A stretch of 64,000 nucleotides of DNA from Przewalskia tangutica (GCA_029844215.1 CM056724.1:8984307-9048306), one strand, 5' to 3'. Counted from the stretch's first letter, positions 11,223 through 23,385 are shown. Numbers and translations: made by a program. The notes: generated from the sequence alone by a model not told the origin.

Positions 11223-11962
11223 CTACTAGTGAAGCGCAGAGAGGTAGGTTCACATGACCTCGAGTAGTAGGTTCAATTGAACCCATAATTAAAATTATAG
11301 GTACGTTTCACCCTTGTTGATAACTTTATTGTATAAGTAAACCCTCAATTATTTTCCTTTTAAGTATGTGATGACACTATATGAGCTACCAGTGAAGCGC
11401 TCAGAGAGGAGAGTGGCATTACCAAACCATTAGTAGAAAACTTGAGGAGATAGACAGCCACAACAGATCCAAGTAACTGAGCAATCCAGTATAAAATACT
11501 CCTAACAAAAGTAATGTGACCACCCACAAAAGCACCAAAGGTGACAGCAGGGCTCACGTGACCTCCAGATATGTTTATTCCTATTGAAACGGCCGCAAAA
11601 AGAGCAAATGCATGAGATAGCGATGCTGTAATCATGGAGGTGGCCAGTCCGCCGTCTGTGATAATCTTCGCTGTAAAACATACCAATATTGTGTTACCAA
11701 ATTATGCCCAAAGATTATAAAGAAATTTTAACATGATCATCAAGTCACCTCAAAAATAACTATATGTATCTAATAAAATAGATAACTTGTTATACAAATA
11801 GAATTGCACTTTAATACCACACTGGTTGAACTTACAGAATAGTAAGGCACAGCCTTCAGCGGGAAAAACAAAAGTAATCATGCAAATGAATTCAGCAAGG
11901 GCAGCCTTAAGGGCATCATGCTTGGTAACCTCTCCAAAATTTCCAAAGGTGATTTTCGGCAT
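10511..11962 (-). pseudogene. TIP1-like tonoplast aquaporin, copy B (frameshifted)
   Basis: Same gene structure as copy A. Exon 1 (11962-11836) starts MPKITFGNFGEV and ends at a phase-1 GT donor. Exon 2 (11670-11390) follows a clean ACAG acceptor; the junction encodes F-S-K, matching the Y-S-K of TIP1 proteins. Exon 3 (10875-10511) ends YEQLPITNY. Spliced length would be about 257 residues, near the family norm. Two faults: exon 3 is one base short in an A run near 10686-10690 (four A where copy A has five), shifting frame just before the second NPA (NPAMAFCQ); and the first loop reads SPA instead of NPA (AAC to AGC), losing a pore asparagine. Met follows the second NPA, where Val is usual. 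A homopolymer assembly error could explain the shift but not the Asn-to-Ser change. Confidence 0.8.
11172..11220. repeat. (AT)n microsatellite in TIP copy B intron 2
   Basis: About 49 bp of uninterrupted AT dinucleotides. It is immediately followed by 11221-11244, an imperfect copy of the exon 2/donor boundary at 11385-11410. Confidence 0.95.
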
Positions 11963-12060
11963 TTTGTTTTTCTGGAAGAAGAAAAGTTTGTGAGTAAAAT
12001 TCTTGTACTATTTCTTTTTTCTTAAGAGTTGTTGCATGCTTTGTTTCCAATTAGGCCTCA

Positions 12061-12067
12061 TTATATA
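12061..12067 (-). promoter_or_regulatory. TATA box of TIP copy B
   Basis: TATATAA on the minus strand about 100 bp upstream of the copy B start codon. It lies in a block (AATTAGGCCTCATTATATAG) similar to that at 7341-7360 before copy A. Confidence 0.45.
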
Positions 12068-12659
12068 GTGTACTAAGAACATGAGTATACTTGAAGTTCC
12101 TTGTCACGTTCTCTAAAGGCCAGCCCTGCATGTTGAATAAAAAAATCAGAAATTGGATGATGAAATGAAAAAGTTTGATGCTAGCATTGATGAATAGTTG
12201 TGATTCTTTTAAGATATATATTCGGATAAGGAATACGCTGTCGGAGTATATATTCCTTAGAATTAAGTATGCAAAACTTAAAGGGTAAAATCTATGTCAG
12301 CATATATTATATAATGTGGAAGGGAAAATATGATCATTGAGGGAGCTAGAAGATCGAATTAAAGTGATGATTGTGACTCCAATTATCTGTAGATTTTGTG
12401 TCAATGTTTCATAATAGGACTTCTTGGTCCAAAAAGTATTGTATATTAATTCATTTCTTACTGGTAATTTTTGAATCTTGATCCCAAGATGTCCATTCGT
12501 AAATTCGCTAACCAAATTGGGTTGGTATTAAGTAACTTTACTAACAAAAAATCGGGTTTGTAATTTAGTTCTTCATTATTCAAATTTAATTTGTAGTCGA
12601 TTGGTAAATTTAGTAACTATAAAAATGTCGTTGGTATTACGTTAGCAACTTTTCTAATG
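12068..12659. other. TIP copy B upstream region and unassigned sequence
   Basis: To about 12200 this is the diverged counterpart of the TIP upstream blocks at 767 and 7378. From 12200 to 12659 I see AT-rich sequence with no recognisable gene; the minus-strand frame at 12297-12515 resembles nothing I know. Confidence 0.4.
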
Positions 12660-13425
12660 TATAACAGTGAAAGAATTAATCCCTTGATTATTTTTATTGA
12701 TAAAAGACATATATATATATAAGTTACAATAGGAAAATCATATTCCTACTTTACACCTAAAACCCTATTCTATAAGGAGACTAACTATACAATTATGGTA
12801 ATATTACAAATAATAATTAAGGTACAAGACAAATTCTAATATATACCAAATATACAAATCCAGAACACTATTCACTTTAAGCGGTCGCGTACAGTGTCCT
12901 AAGGGTCGTATACGCACGACATGCTGACATCGCTTAACACACCTCCGCAGTCATAGCGGGCGGTCTTCGTACGTTGAGACTGTATCTAAAATCTTCAAAA
13001 AGTACCGAGGGAAGACCCTTTGTAAAGATGTTTGCAATTTGATATCTTGAAGGGACATGACAGACGCGTAATTGTCCTTTAGCTACCTTCTCTCGAACAA
13101 AGTGAATATACATCTCTATGTGTTTAGTACGCGTCTTTGAATCAATTACGTAAAGGTAGATGATACTTATATTATCACAATACACCAAGGTAGTCTTCTC
13201 AATAGGACAATGAAGCTCTAAAAGTATAGATTTCGTAACCAACATGACTCAGAAACCACATTGGCTACCCCTCGATACTCGACCTCTGCACTTGAGCGTG
13301 AAAGTGTGGATTGACGCTTGGCAGACCATGAGACCAAGCTATTACCTAAAAACATGCAATAGCCAGACGTAGGCCGTCTGGTGTCAGGACAACCACCCCA
13401 ATATGTATAGGAGACTAGTGTAGAC
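12660..13425 (-). mobile_element. Copia fragment: RNase H end and 3' LTR
   Basis: The minus strand encodes the end of a Copia RNase H in two frames. The first (13425-13218) has 'PDTRRPTSGYCMFLGNSLVSW' split by mutations and 'SSAEVEYRGVA'. The second (13245-12934) has 'YCDNISIIYL', 'RTKHIEMYIHFVREKV' and 'HVPSRYQIANIFTKGLP'. An LTR remnant follows (about 12938-12660) after a purine-rich tract. It matches the plus-strand element at 42700-43454. It may be the 3' half of the element whose gag arm survives at 38742-39301. Confidence 0.85.
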
Positions 13426-13559
13426 TGATGCGCGTATAGATGCACACACTTTTAAACGCAAGTGCACGTTATCGTACCCCGAAAAGCATGAAAGAAATCT
13501 GACGAAATCCGATCAGAAATGGAAGGAGCGTCGCGACGCAAGGAAGAAAGGGTCGCGGC
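13426..13559. repeat. Athila-type LTR fragment, left of the nested insertion
   Basis: 13426 to about 13475 (TGATGCGCGTA... CGCAAGTGCACGTTATCGTA) nearly matches the outer end of the Athila LTR at 26357. It is followed by sequence with a GC-rich block (CGTCGCGACGC, GGGTCGCGGC) resembling the GC module of related LTRs. The large retrotransposon at 13560-37766 separates it from 37767-38741. No matching TSD brackets the two pieces, so this region was rearranged. Confidence 0.5.
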
Positions 13560-13917
13560 TGCTACACCCCGTATTTCCAAGGCATTAATATGAGAACGTA
13601 CTTAGGAAACTAAGGTTTGAATATTGGAAGGATAGTATGAGTACATTTTCTTATGGAAAAATTTCGAAAAAATGTGAAGACGAAAAATTTATTAACTCGA
13701 ATTTAGATTCCCTAATATGAATTTATGGGCTTAGTATTGGATTATGAAGTAATGAAATTGATAATATGAGGCCCGTCAAAATTTCACAATTTTAAGGGGG
13801 TTCAAAAATTATAAGTATTTTGGCTAAGTGTTGGATTAATATTTTGTGAAGAGAATTATGGGCGAATAAGAGGGTGGCATGTGTCCCTCCCCCACTTGTA
13901 TAGCAAAGCTCTAATTA

Positions 13918-13998
13918 TATACATATGTATATGTATATGTACATGTATATGTATATGTACATGTATATGTATATGTACATGTATATGTACATGTATTG
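13918..13998. repeat. TATATG/TACATG microsatellite in LTR
   Basis: Hexamer-like alternation of ATGTAT and ATGTAC over about 80 bp. The right LTR keeps only about 25 bp of it (33000-33025), so copy number changed after insertion. Confidence 0.9.
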
Positions 13999-14808
13999 CA
14001 AGAATGACTATAAAGAGAGATATTTTCATCCAAGTGGACAAGTGTGGAAGATATTTGTAAGATATTTTCATCAAGACAAGTGGACCACTTAGGTCCCCCT
14101 CCACTTGTAAGATTTCATCTATATAAGAGAGGTGATAGCAAGACTTAGAGACTTGGCATAATAATCTTCATCATCCAAAACCTCTCTTCTCCCTATTATT
14201 TTCGAGAACACCAATAGCCAAGGGAAGAACAAGAGTTGATTATTCTCCTAGATTAAGAACACTAATCAACTGTTGGGCCAAGATAAACTCTCTAAACCTT
14301 CCAAAACTATTTGGGTCGTGTGTAGTGATCTTGAGACCCTAGTGTGTTCTTCAAATTTTTGGAAGTAAAACAAGAAGGAAGGATGGTTACAAATTTGTAG
14401 TAGATTCATGTGTGTGATTGGAACTTGAAGAATAAGGAGCTAAGACTAAACTATGGACCGACTTTAAGTGGATTATTTTGGGCATATTTAAGGTAAGGAT
14501 TATTCCTCCTCTTGAAGTAATTGGATATTACATGTTGTAGGAATTAATGGATGAACTTGTGATAAAAAGGAATGAAGAATAAGAAGTACATGTCACAATC
14601 TTGACATGTTAGCCGATTGTGGACAGTTTTAGTGTTGTTGGATTCATTGGTTATGGTGGTTGTTATCATCACCTATTACATGTTAAAACATGAAGGAATC
14701 TTGTTGTTAACAAGTTGATATAACTTATATAAAAGTATTGGAATATAAGTGGATGATAAGAAGTTATGGAAAACAGTTTTGGTTATAGTAGTTGGCCGAG
14801 AATACTAT

Positions 14809-14935
14809 AAAACTGTATTAGTGGACTGTACTAATGGACTGTATTAGTGGACTGTACTAAATGGACTGTATTAGTGGACTGTACTAATGGACTGTATTAG
14901 TGGACTATTTTAGCGGACTGTTTTACATAATTAAG
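14809..14935. repeat. GGACTGTATTAGT/GGACTGTACTAAT minisatellite in LTR
   Basis: Short alternating units of the form TGGACTGTATTAG and TGGACTGTACTAA. The right LTR carries the matching array at 35104-35275 with a few more units. Confidence 0.9.
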
Positions 14936-16239
14936 GGACTGTTTTTACGTAAGAAATAGGTGTGTGAATCACCTTGGTTGCTGTTTGGTTGTGCCCTTAA
15001 TTGGTGTCTTGGTTATTGATGAAATTGGCCTTCTTGAAAGGTGAAAAAGTACGTATAAACGGGGGAAGTGCTGCCCAAATTTTTATAAAAGAAGGGAGAT
15101 TCATTGAGTAGTATAAATGTTTAATACTATCATGAAGTTGATAGAAGTATTATTATCGTTATAGGTTGAAGTACTACTTACGGCGTATTCTACTTAGCGT
15201 GTGGAGTAACCGAAGAGGTATGTGAACTCTTCCCATCTTCTTTGAGCATGAACCTTATAAAATGATACTTGATATTATAAGTGTCTTGAATTTTCAAATG
15301 AGGATTTTAAATGAATTCGGATTTCATTGTGGTGTTTCCTTGATTTGGAAAGAATATGTTACTTGATTTAAAAGGTGTAGTAACTTGATCTAAAAAAAAA
15401 GTGCCTTGGTTTTAAAATAGTAAGTTACTTGAGTTTAAAAGTATACTTGACTTGATCGTAAAGGTGGAAAGTGTCTTGATACTACAAGTGTTAGTGTCTT
15501 GAGGTTTATAAATGAAAAAATATGCGGCGGACGTACATGGTTCTAGTTGGTTTGTCTAGAAAGGAAGTGGTTCTATCTATTTCATTAATAGTACTTCGGG
15601 TTTTATAAAAAGGGAAGTTATTCTACTCTTAGAAGTTAAGGGTAGTCATGTTGTTGATTCTATGCTTAAGGCATGTCTAAATTGTTCCTAACAGTCTTAC
15701 CAAGTCTTATTGGAGATGTTGGTAAGAGTTTTTAGGAAGCATTGGAGTTGAGTTGATCTTGCTAAGTTATAGCACTAAAGAGAAAAAGTATCGAACAAGC
15801 CACTGCAGCGTTAATGAAAAAAGAATCGACAATCTATTATATTGAAATGAGTAGAATTCTCATCTGCATAGAAGCTAAGATATAACCATTTCGTTTTACA
15901 CTTTCTAGGTTCACAGCTGATTAGATAAGATCATTATTAATATATAGACTGCTAAATGCTCATAAAATGGATTAATTTGGCAAATAGGATTCATTGTAGT
16001 ATTTGAAAGAAGTTACTTGATTTGAAAAGTATAAATTACTTGATTTGATAGTGCTTTGGGATTTCTAAAAGAAAAGTTCATTTTAATGATTCTAAAAAGG
16101 AAGGCATAGTATTGTCTTGGTTTAAAAGGAAGGCATGTTATTGTCTTCGTCTTTTCTAAAAAGAAAGTTGTTAGTTATATGTGTACAATCCTTTATATTG
16201 GAACCGCGTCCCAGAATGGGCCGGAAAGTATACCTTGGA

Positions 16240-16453
16240 TGGGAAGTTTAGGTATAGATGTATGTGGGTTAGAGTCCCATGACATTATATCATTCTCCCG
16301 GCGACATCATATATGTATGTGGGTTAGAGTCCCATGACATTATATCATGCTCCCGGCGACATCATATATGTATGTGGGTTAGAGTCCCATGACATTAAAT
16401 CATGCTCCCGGCGACATCATATATGTATGTGGGTTAGAGTCCCATGACATTAT
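16240..16453. repeat. 55-bp minisatellite array, left part
   Basis: Units contain GTATGTGGGTTAGAGTCCC, ATGACATTATATCATTC and CCCGGCGACATC. The array continues at 27739-27870, beyond the Athila insertion. The uninterrupted counterpart in the right LTR is 36605-36930. I count about six units in each LTR. The Athila element inserted inside an ATTAT of one unit. Confidence 0.9.
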
Positions 16454-17852
16454 TGATGCGCGTAATATGCACACACTTTTAAACGCAAGTGCAAGTTATC
16501 GTATCAAGTAGTATAGTCTTAGATAAGACCGAATATCGTCCTCTAGGATTAGGGTTCAAGTACCAACTATCTATTTTCTAGTATCTATTTGGTGAATTAA
16601 TGATTGATTGTTTGGTTTATAACTAAGAATTATTAAAGATAAGTAAATATAAAGAATTACTTCAGATGTGATGAGAATAGGGCTTCTATGTATCCTCACT
16701 ATCCGCTTATGCTACTTACTAATGCATTACTTATGATATTCTTCTTTTGGAGAAAGCAGGTTTACGAAATCGTTTTATACTCCCGTTAGGGTTATATAAA
16801 CACTCAACCCCAGTATTGTTCCTTACCTAACTTTCGCTGATAAGGGTAACTCTATAGGAGGATTAAGAACAAAACCTAGTTGACCGTCACGCACAATGCG
16901 CAAAATTAGGGTTGTTAAGCCTCTCATCAACGCTTACAAAACTAATTGAGGTATTTTCATCCCCAATTCAAGCCTGTCTACCCAACTTACAAAGATATTC
17001 ACAATCCCCTTTTCGTAACTGATTAGAAATCATATAGTGATAACTAGTTGTCAATTAGTTACCAAGAATTCAACTCAATTATTGGATAGATCTCTCAATA
17101 AGAAAAATAACCATAAGCATGCATTAATTTATAACATAAGTTTCAAGAAATTCAACATAGAAAGCCCTATAAGAGAATTAGTTCCTAGCCATGAATATGA
17201 CAAGAACTAATTCAAAGTTCATCATGCAAAACTGAATTAAAGAAAAGAAAAAGGAAAGAAATTACTAATGTTTAGGTCTCCAATCTCCTAGCAAGAAAAT
17301 TTTGTGTTGTCAAGAAGGGGAACCCTCAAAAACTGCCTAGGGTTCTCCTTATATAGGTTTAAAAACGCCTCCTTCTTTTCCCTGCAGTGTCCGCCCAAAA
17401 ATCCGTCAAAAGACCTAATTTTTCCGCGTCGCGCTGCCCGCAGATAGCCGCGCCACGGAAGTTCTGCGATCCGTCGGGTGTTTTGGCGCCGCGACCGATA
17501 TCTGGCATTCGCTGGCCGCGGCCACAGATCTTCTGTAGCTCCGGATGTTTAGGCGCGCGACCAGACTGTCTGTTCGGAGCGCGGCGCCGAGTCTTCGCCT
17601 CTCGAGTAGTGGCGCCGCGCCCTCGCTTTGGCTGCAGGAGGCCATGCGCTGGTCCGATTTTAGCCTCGTCGCCACTTTCTCTGCTCTGCATCTCCTCTTT
17701 GCCCTCTTTGCTCCTTTTCCGCCATTTGGCCATTTCAACCACTTTGACTCAATAGAAAGAAAAACTATCCTAATACGACACTTATATGTGCAAAATGGGA
17801 CAAAAGACTAACTAAAACAGACTCAAAAGGTGTATATAAAATACACCGATCA
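16454..17852 (-). repeat. Athila 3' LTR
   Basis: 1399 bp, TGATGCGCG...CCGATCA on the plus strand, matching 26357-27738. It contains a GC-rich stretch (about 17400-17650) with repeated GGCGCCGCG-like motifs. Minus- and plus-strand arginine-rich frames over this stretch are compositional artefacts. Confidence 0.92.
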
Positions 17853-19414
17853 AATACCCCCAAACTTAACATTTGCTCGCCCTCGAGCAAAGATAGAAAT
17901 AAATAAACTAAAAGACTCAAAGAACGAAAAATAAAAGACTCCCTGTCATTAATCACTTTTGCTGCATAAATGTTAACTAGAAAAACATGAAGGTTAGCAG
18001 AATAATATGCAGGAACATATAGCATGAAATTTTCAAAGACACTAAACACACGGTTAGATATTTCGCAGACTAATATTCATCATGCTTAATGGAAGTCAGT
18101 ATACTAAATCGTGCATATAAATTCAAGAATTCCTATGGCATGCTTACTTGCTATTCTCCACTAATTCTGGATATGCATAAAAGAGATCTTCAGGACTTTG
18201 AGGGTTGTAATGTAGGCTTAGGTAGGGGTTGGTAAAGATAGGCATTTAGGCTCAGTTTTCTGTACCATAAGCTCTTTGGCTTTTCAATTTTTCCCTTTTT
18301 CTTTTGATTCTTTCCTTCACTTCAATTCTATCCTTCCCCTCTTTTGTTTTGGGAGAGTGAAGTGTATTATACTAATAGGCACCCCCAAACTTAGGCTTTT
18401 GCCTCTTTCTTATTATTTTTCTATTGGGGTGCATCAAACTTGTTCACTCTTTTTGTTTCTTCTTTTTAACACAATGTACTCCACTATTTCATATTTTCAC
18501 TTATGGCACAATTTGTGGGAATATAGGGTGTCAAAGAAGAGTTTCAAATTTAGGCTCAATGGGGCTGACTAGGGATATTTTTAAAGTACAGGGTAGAAAA
18601 GAATGGTAAGAATTGGCTATCAAAGAAATGTCTGAGTCATCTCCCTAACATACATATCCTAACTATTTCGCCTCAAATAGCAAGCAATCATAACACATAA
18701 GCGTTTATCATTTAGCATGCATGATTCAAGCAAGAAACTCCAAAAAGACAGATTCTGTGAGTTTTTGGCATATCTATCCTAAGTGTTTAGATAGTTGCTT
18801 CGATTCCTTTACATTATTCCACCTTACTTCACTAGGTGTTTCTAGCAACTACAGCATACATGATTTTTGACAGGCAATTATGACTCAAAAAGGGAAAAAT
18901 TTTGGTGACTCAAAATAAACATAAAACAAATAAAAAGACTTAAATAAAACATAACATGACACACAAATAAAACACCCCCAAACTTAAATCACACATTGTC
19001 CCCAATGTGTGTAGACTCAAAGACAGTAAAAGAAAACGACACTTACAAACTTTGGTTAAAATGGTGGTGGTGGTGGTGGATAATGCGTCGAATTCCGTGA
19101 GGGGAGGAATATTCTTGATGTTTTGATTTGGCGATAGGGCCGTCGGATCAGGGTATCCTTCAGACTCAGCATTTCCGTTGTGGCGCAGCGGCCCTGCAAA
19201 TGGGCGCCTTCTGCACATTTGGCGATTTTTCTGGATATCATTGGCTTCCACCTGTCAACACAGCACAGACACACGAACCCAAGACCGTGAGACTGATCAA
19301 GACAAAAATAAAAATAAACTAAAAACAGAAGTTGAAATAACATAATTAAAACATTGGGTTGCCTCCCAACTAGCGCTGTTTTTACCGTCTTTTAGTCGGA
19401 CGCAAGTTCCTTAT
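17853..19414 (-). other. Athila 3' noncoding region with PPT
   Basis: The segment between integrase and the 3' LTR holds no recognisable protein. The polypurine tract (AAGTTTGGGGGTATTTG on the minus strand, 17853-17870) abuts the LTR. A similar purine string (AAGTTTGGGGGTG on the minus strand) recurs near 18970, as often in Athila elements. The usual envelope-like frame appears deleted. Confidence 0.7.
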
Positions 19415-20484
19415 TTATTTTAAGGATTGAGAAGTTACCAAGTTCATGTATTCCATTTCATTGATCAGGTAGGGTTTTAACCTCTGTCCGTTTACCTTGA
19501 AGGCGGCTCCCTCTCTCCCTTTTATTTCAATTGCTCCGTATGGGAATACTCTTACTACCGTGTATGGTCCTGTCCAACGTGATTTTAACTTGCCTGGAAA
19601 CAATCTTAACCTTGAGTTGAATAGCAGCACTTGTTGTCCTTCTTGAAAATCTTTTGGTATCAAATTCTTATCGTGCCATGCTTTCGTTCGTTCCTTGTAG
19701 ATCTTTGCATTCTCATAGGCATTGTGTCGGAATTCATCTAATTCGCTCAGCTGTAGTAGCCTCCTCTGTCCTGCTGCCGTGGTATTCATGTTTAACTTCT
19801 TCATTGCCCAGTATGCTCTGTGTTCCAACTCTACTGGTAAATGACATGCTTTACCAAAAACTAATTTATAAGGCGACATACCAATTGGTGTTTTGAATGC
19901 TGTCCGGTATGCCCACAATGCGTCATCTAATTTGATAGACCAGTCCTTCCTTGAGCCGTTCACCGTCTTTTCCAATATGCTCTTCACTTCTCTATTTGAC
20001 ACTTCCGCTTGCCCATTAGCTTGAGGGTGGTAAGCAGTTGTAGTGCGGTGGTAAACTCCATATCGGGAAAGCAATGAATGCAGCTGCCTATTGCAGAAAT
20101 GGCTCCCTTCATCACTGATGAGAGCTCTTGGTGTGCCGAACCTTGTGAAAATATTCTTCTGGAGGAATTTTTGAACAGTTTTACTGTCGTTTTCTTTGGT
20201 GGCCACTGCTTCTACCCATTTGGACACATAGTCTACTGCCAGAAGGATGTATTGATTTCCAAAAGATGGCGGGAATGGTCCCATGAAATCAATTCCCCAC
20301 ACATCGAATAGTTCTACTTCCAATATCCCGTGCGAAGGCATCTCGTTTCGTCTTGAGATGTTCCCTGTTCTTTGACAATTATCACATATCTGCACAAAGG
20401 CATGGGCATCCTTGAAGAGTGTTGGCCAATAGAATCCGCATTGCAATACCTTTGCCGCTGTTCTTGATGCCCCAAAGTGTCCAC
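19415..20484 (-). pseudogene. Athila integrase, core and C-terminal part
   Basis: Integrase inserts the cDNA into the genome. From the break at 20484 the minus strand continues with 'HFGASRTAAKVLQCGFYWPT' and 'CDNCQR' (Cys pair of the HHCC finger). The core follows with 'WGIDFMGPFP' (first Asp), 'SDEGSHF' (second Asp) and 'YHPQANGQAEVSNREVK' (catalytic Glu). The C-terminal part includes 'KSRWTGPYTV'. The frame is open over about 355 codons, but the protein is severed from its N terminus by the solo LTR at 20485-23055. Confidence 0.92.
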
Positions 20485-23055
20485 TGTTGACAGTCAATTT
20501 TGACCCATTTTTTGTATATTTCGTGCAATTTTAAGTATTTTAGCACACCGCATTTTAATCGTTATTTTGAATATTTTTACATAATATTCTATGTTTATTT
20601 CTTCACAAAAATGACATTGCATCTTTTTATTTTTAAATTAAGCATTATGTCTTTGTTAATATTATATTTTTTTTTATAATATTTTGCATCTCTTTAAATA
20701 ACTAATCGGCACCGCATTTTTACTTTTAATCAGGCATTAAACATTTCTTAAATATTGAATTGCATCGGCATTTGCATTTTAATAATTTTGTATCTTTAAA
20801 TAATTTTGTTTTAAATAATTAACCCGTCTTGCATTTTGTCAAACCAGTCCAGTCCGAGGCACAATTTGAATCAGTACAATCCAATATATTTTTTATTATT
20901 TCACCCCATACCTCTTTTACCTTTACCACACTCCACCCCATACTTTCACCATTTCTATACTCCAACATCACTTCAACAGCACCTCTTTTTTCTTTTACAC
21001 TCCATCTCCCTCAACATTTAATATCAGCACACCCCACCCTACATTTTGAGGGGCAGCCCACAACAAATCAGCAACCCTCTCTCTCTCATTTTTTAACCTA
21101 GCAGCCCTATCCCCTCACCCCACTATCCGCCGTCGCCCTTCCCGCCGCCGCCAGCTCCGGCGAACCCCAACCGACCCTATGTGATCGATACCCATAACTT
21201 GGTCATGAGGCCAGGCCTACGAAAAAACGCTGGTAATGGCGATTTCCGTACATGAACAGTAACATTGCCGGTTTTCTGCCATTTCCGGCCACCTCCGAAA
21301 GCCATTGGAGACGAAACTTATACCAATAGCTTCGTCTTCTCAAGCCCGTCATTTCTATAGTACCCTTGACCGTCGATTCAACCTAAATCGCCGGAAAAGT
21401 CAGATCGAAAAACCCCTCAGGTTTCCGATCGTCTTCTCGACTTTCCGGCGAACTCAGGCAACTTTGACGAACGGGGGTCGCTCCAACAGCTTCGTCATCT
21501 CCACCCCGTCATTCCTATACCCACCACTGTCTTCGATTCATACTAAATCGTCGATTCACTGAAATCAAAAACCTCGAAACCCTAATCGCCGTCGGGCATT
21601 TTCCGGCGACTCCAGGTACAGTCGAAGTTTGTGACTGGTACCATTAGCTTCGTCATATTAAGGCCGACATTTTGCAACCAACCTCCATCTACAAATCACT
21701 CCAGATCGCCGGGACGACCAACTCGAATTTTCCGATTGCTTTTAGCCGTTTTCGCGTTCGTATCGCTGAGGGTGGTGTGTGATACCACTGTGTTCGTCTT
21801 AACAAGCTCTACAACCTCTACTAAATTTCGAAGCTCAATTATTCACTTTTGAAATCTGCCATTTATTCCGGTCACTGCTGGCGGCAATGGCGGCGGCAAG
21901 TACCACCTGTTGAGGTTGTCCAGTCCATTACTTCTGATTTCCCACCCCTAATGATCCCCCAATGCAATAATTCATTGACTTTGGATCAAAATGGTATTTT
22001 CCGGCGGACTTCGACGCCAAACAGTGGCAATACAGCGGTGGTGCAGCCACCTCTGGCGGCAATGCAGCCCGGTCTGACACCTGGAATTCAGTTTGTTCAT
22101 GCTCTTCAATCATCATCTCCTGAATCGGATCAGCGGTTCCAACAAAGCTCAGAATGATCAAATACCACCTCCGTTAGCACCTAAACAGATTTCTACACTT
22201 GATTATGACGGGGTATTTACTGATCTGAACATGATACTACATTTGATGGCCAAAGAAGGATTTATCCGTCGATCTGGAGGCCCCCGTGGTAAGCGAGACG
22301 GAATATGTGGGCGAGGAGGAAAGTGAAAAAGATTAGACGAGAATGCATAGTATCGTTCACCAGGAGGCGAGTCGACCGCCACCGTAGCGATATTGGCTTC
22401 TCATGTCTTAGTATCATTGGCATAACACTAGCTGAGCCCACACTATATAAAAATATATCTTTTACAATATCTTCTATATATATATCTATATATATACACA
22501 TACATTGTGTTTGTTTGGTAATTTATTTATTATTTACTAACTCTTCTACTAAGTGTCTTTGCAGTAAATAGCGCACCACAAAGTTAAATCATTCGCATAA
22601 AAATGAAATAAAAGCGAAATGTCGCTAAATTCTCTTCATTTACATCTTTTATGATTATTTGCTTTTATTACTATCTTGTTAAATATATATCTATTTTAAA
22701 TATTTGCATGCCTAGTTTAAATATCTTTTTGTTAGTTTAATAATTAGAACACCTCTAAAATTGTAGATTGCATGTTGGCACAATATTTTTAAACCTAAGT
22801 TTGAACGGACAACCGCAATTTAGCGGATCTTTTAGGATGCCTAACCCCTTCCCTTTAGGATAATAAATAACCCTTACCTAGAATCTCACATAGTTTCACA
22901 GACCTTTAAAATGGATATCATCCGTAGTATTTTATGCTACATTTTCAGTGTCCTAATTCACTATAATAATTAGGTGGCGACTCCTTAAATACATCTAGGA
23001 ATCAACCATACGTGGCACTCCCGTTTTCGACTACGGTTTAAAATAGGGTGTTACA
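20485..23055 (+). mobile_element. solo LTR of an Ogre/Tat-type Gypsy element
   Basis: A 2571-bp insertion starting TGTTGACAGTCAATTTTGAC and ending GGGTGTTACA, flanked by perfect 5-bp TSDs TCCAC (20480-20484, 23056-23060). The end region, with GGTGGCGACTCC and CCCTTTAGGATAATAAATAACCC-like blocks, is typical of Ogre/Tat LTRs. A TATA-like CTATATAAAA lies at about 22441. The middle (21110-22330) is C/G-rich and contains three diverged repeats with an AGCTTCGTC core. I see no internal region, PBS or proteins, so this is a recombined solo LTR. Confidence 0.85.
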
Positions 23056-23060
23056 TCCAC

Positions 23061-23373
23061 CACATGATAAGGTGTGGCAATGGGTGAGAACCTGGTGCAT
23101 CTCTTCCTCTGGTATGCATCGCCTGATGACTTGGTCGGCGCAGTGTTTGTATAGCATCGGTTCCTCCCAATAGTAATGTTTTACTTCAGAATAAAACCTC
23201 TTCATTTGCTGTCTTGACAATCCTGGGGGTAGAACTTTAGATGCAAGAAAGTTAACAAAATCAGCGTACCAAGGTAAATTAGAATTCATACTTACTCGAA
23301 ACAGTTGTTCTTCTGGAAAGTGATCATTTATTTGCACATCCTTGGTGTTACGCTCTGTGTTCTCCACCGACAA
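23061..23373 (-). pseudogene. Athila RNase H-integrase connector and start of zinc finger
   Basis: The minus-strand frame includes 'LPWYADFVNFLASKVLP', 'HYYWEEPMLYKHC' and 'VIRRCIP', then 'HCHTLSCGG', the His part of the HHCC finger. The solo LTR inserted right after this. A short frame break separates it from the RNase H frame that ends near 23386. Confidence 0.88.
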
Positions 23374-23385
23374 GTGGTTCCAGAA

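Noticed and set aside
13856..14104. Minus-strand frame with a His-Val/Ile repeat
   Set aside because: It is encoded by the ATGTAT/ATGTAC microsatellite.
16240..16453. Regular 55-bp repeats resembling a CRISPR array
   Set aside because: Units are contiguous with no unique spacers, the genome is plant, and both LTRs of one retrotransposon carry the array.
17359..17755. Long overlapping frames on both strands with Arg/Ala/Pro-rich translation, also at 27223-27624 and 33733-34099
   Set aside because: They coincide with the GC-rich module inside Athila-type LTRs, exist in several frames at once and differ between LTR copies by frame-breaking indels.
18276..18572. Phe/Leu-rich frame as a membrane protein
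   Set aside because: It is T-rich noncoding sequence of the Athila 3' region and on the strand opposite to the element's genes.
21305..22326. Several plus-strand frames that look like the start of a host gene
   Set aside because: They lie wholly within an LTR bounded by a TSD, have no conserved domain and are short and overlapping.
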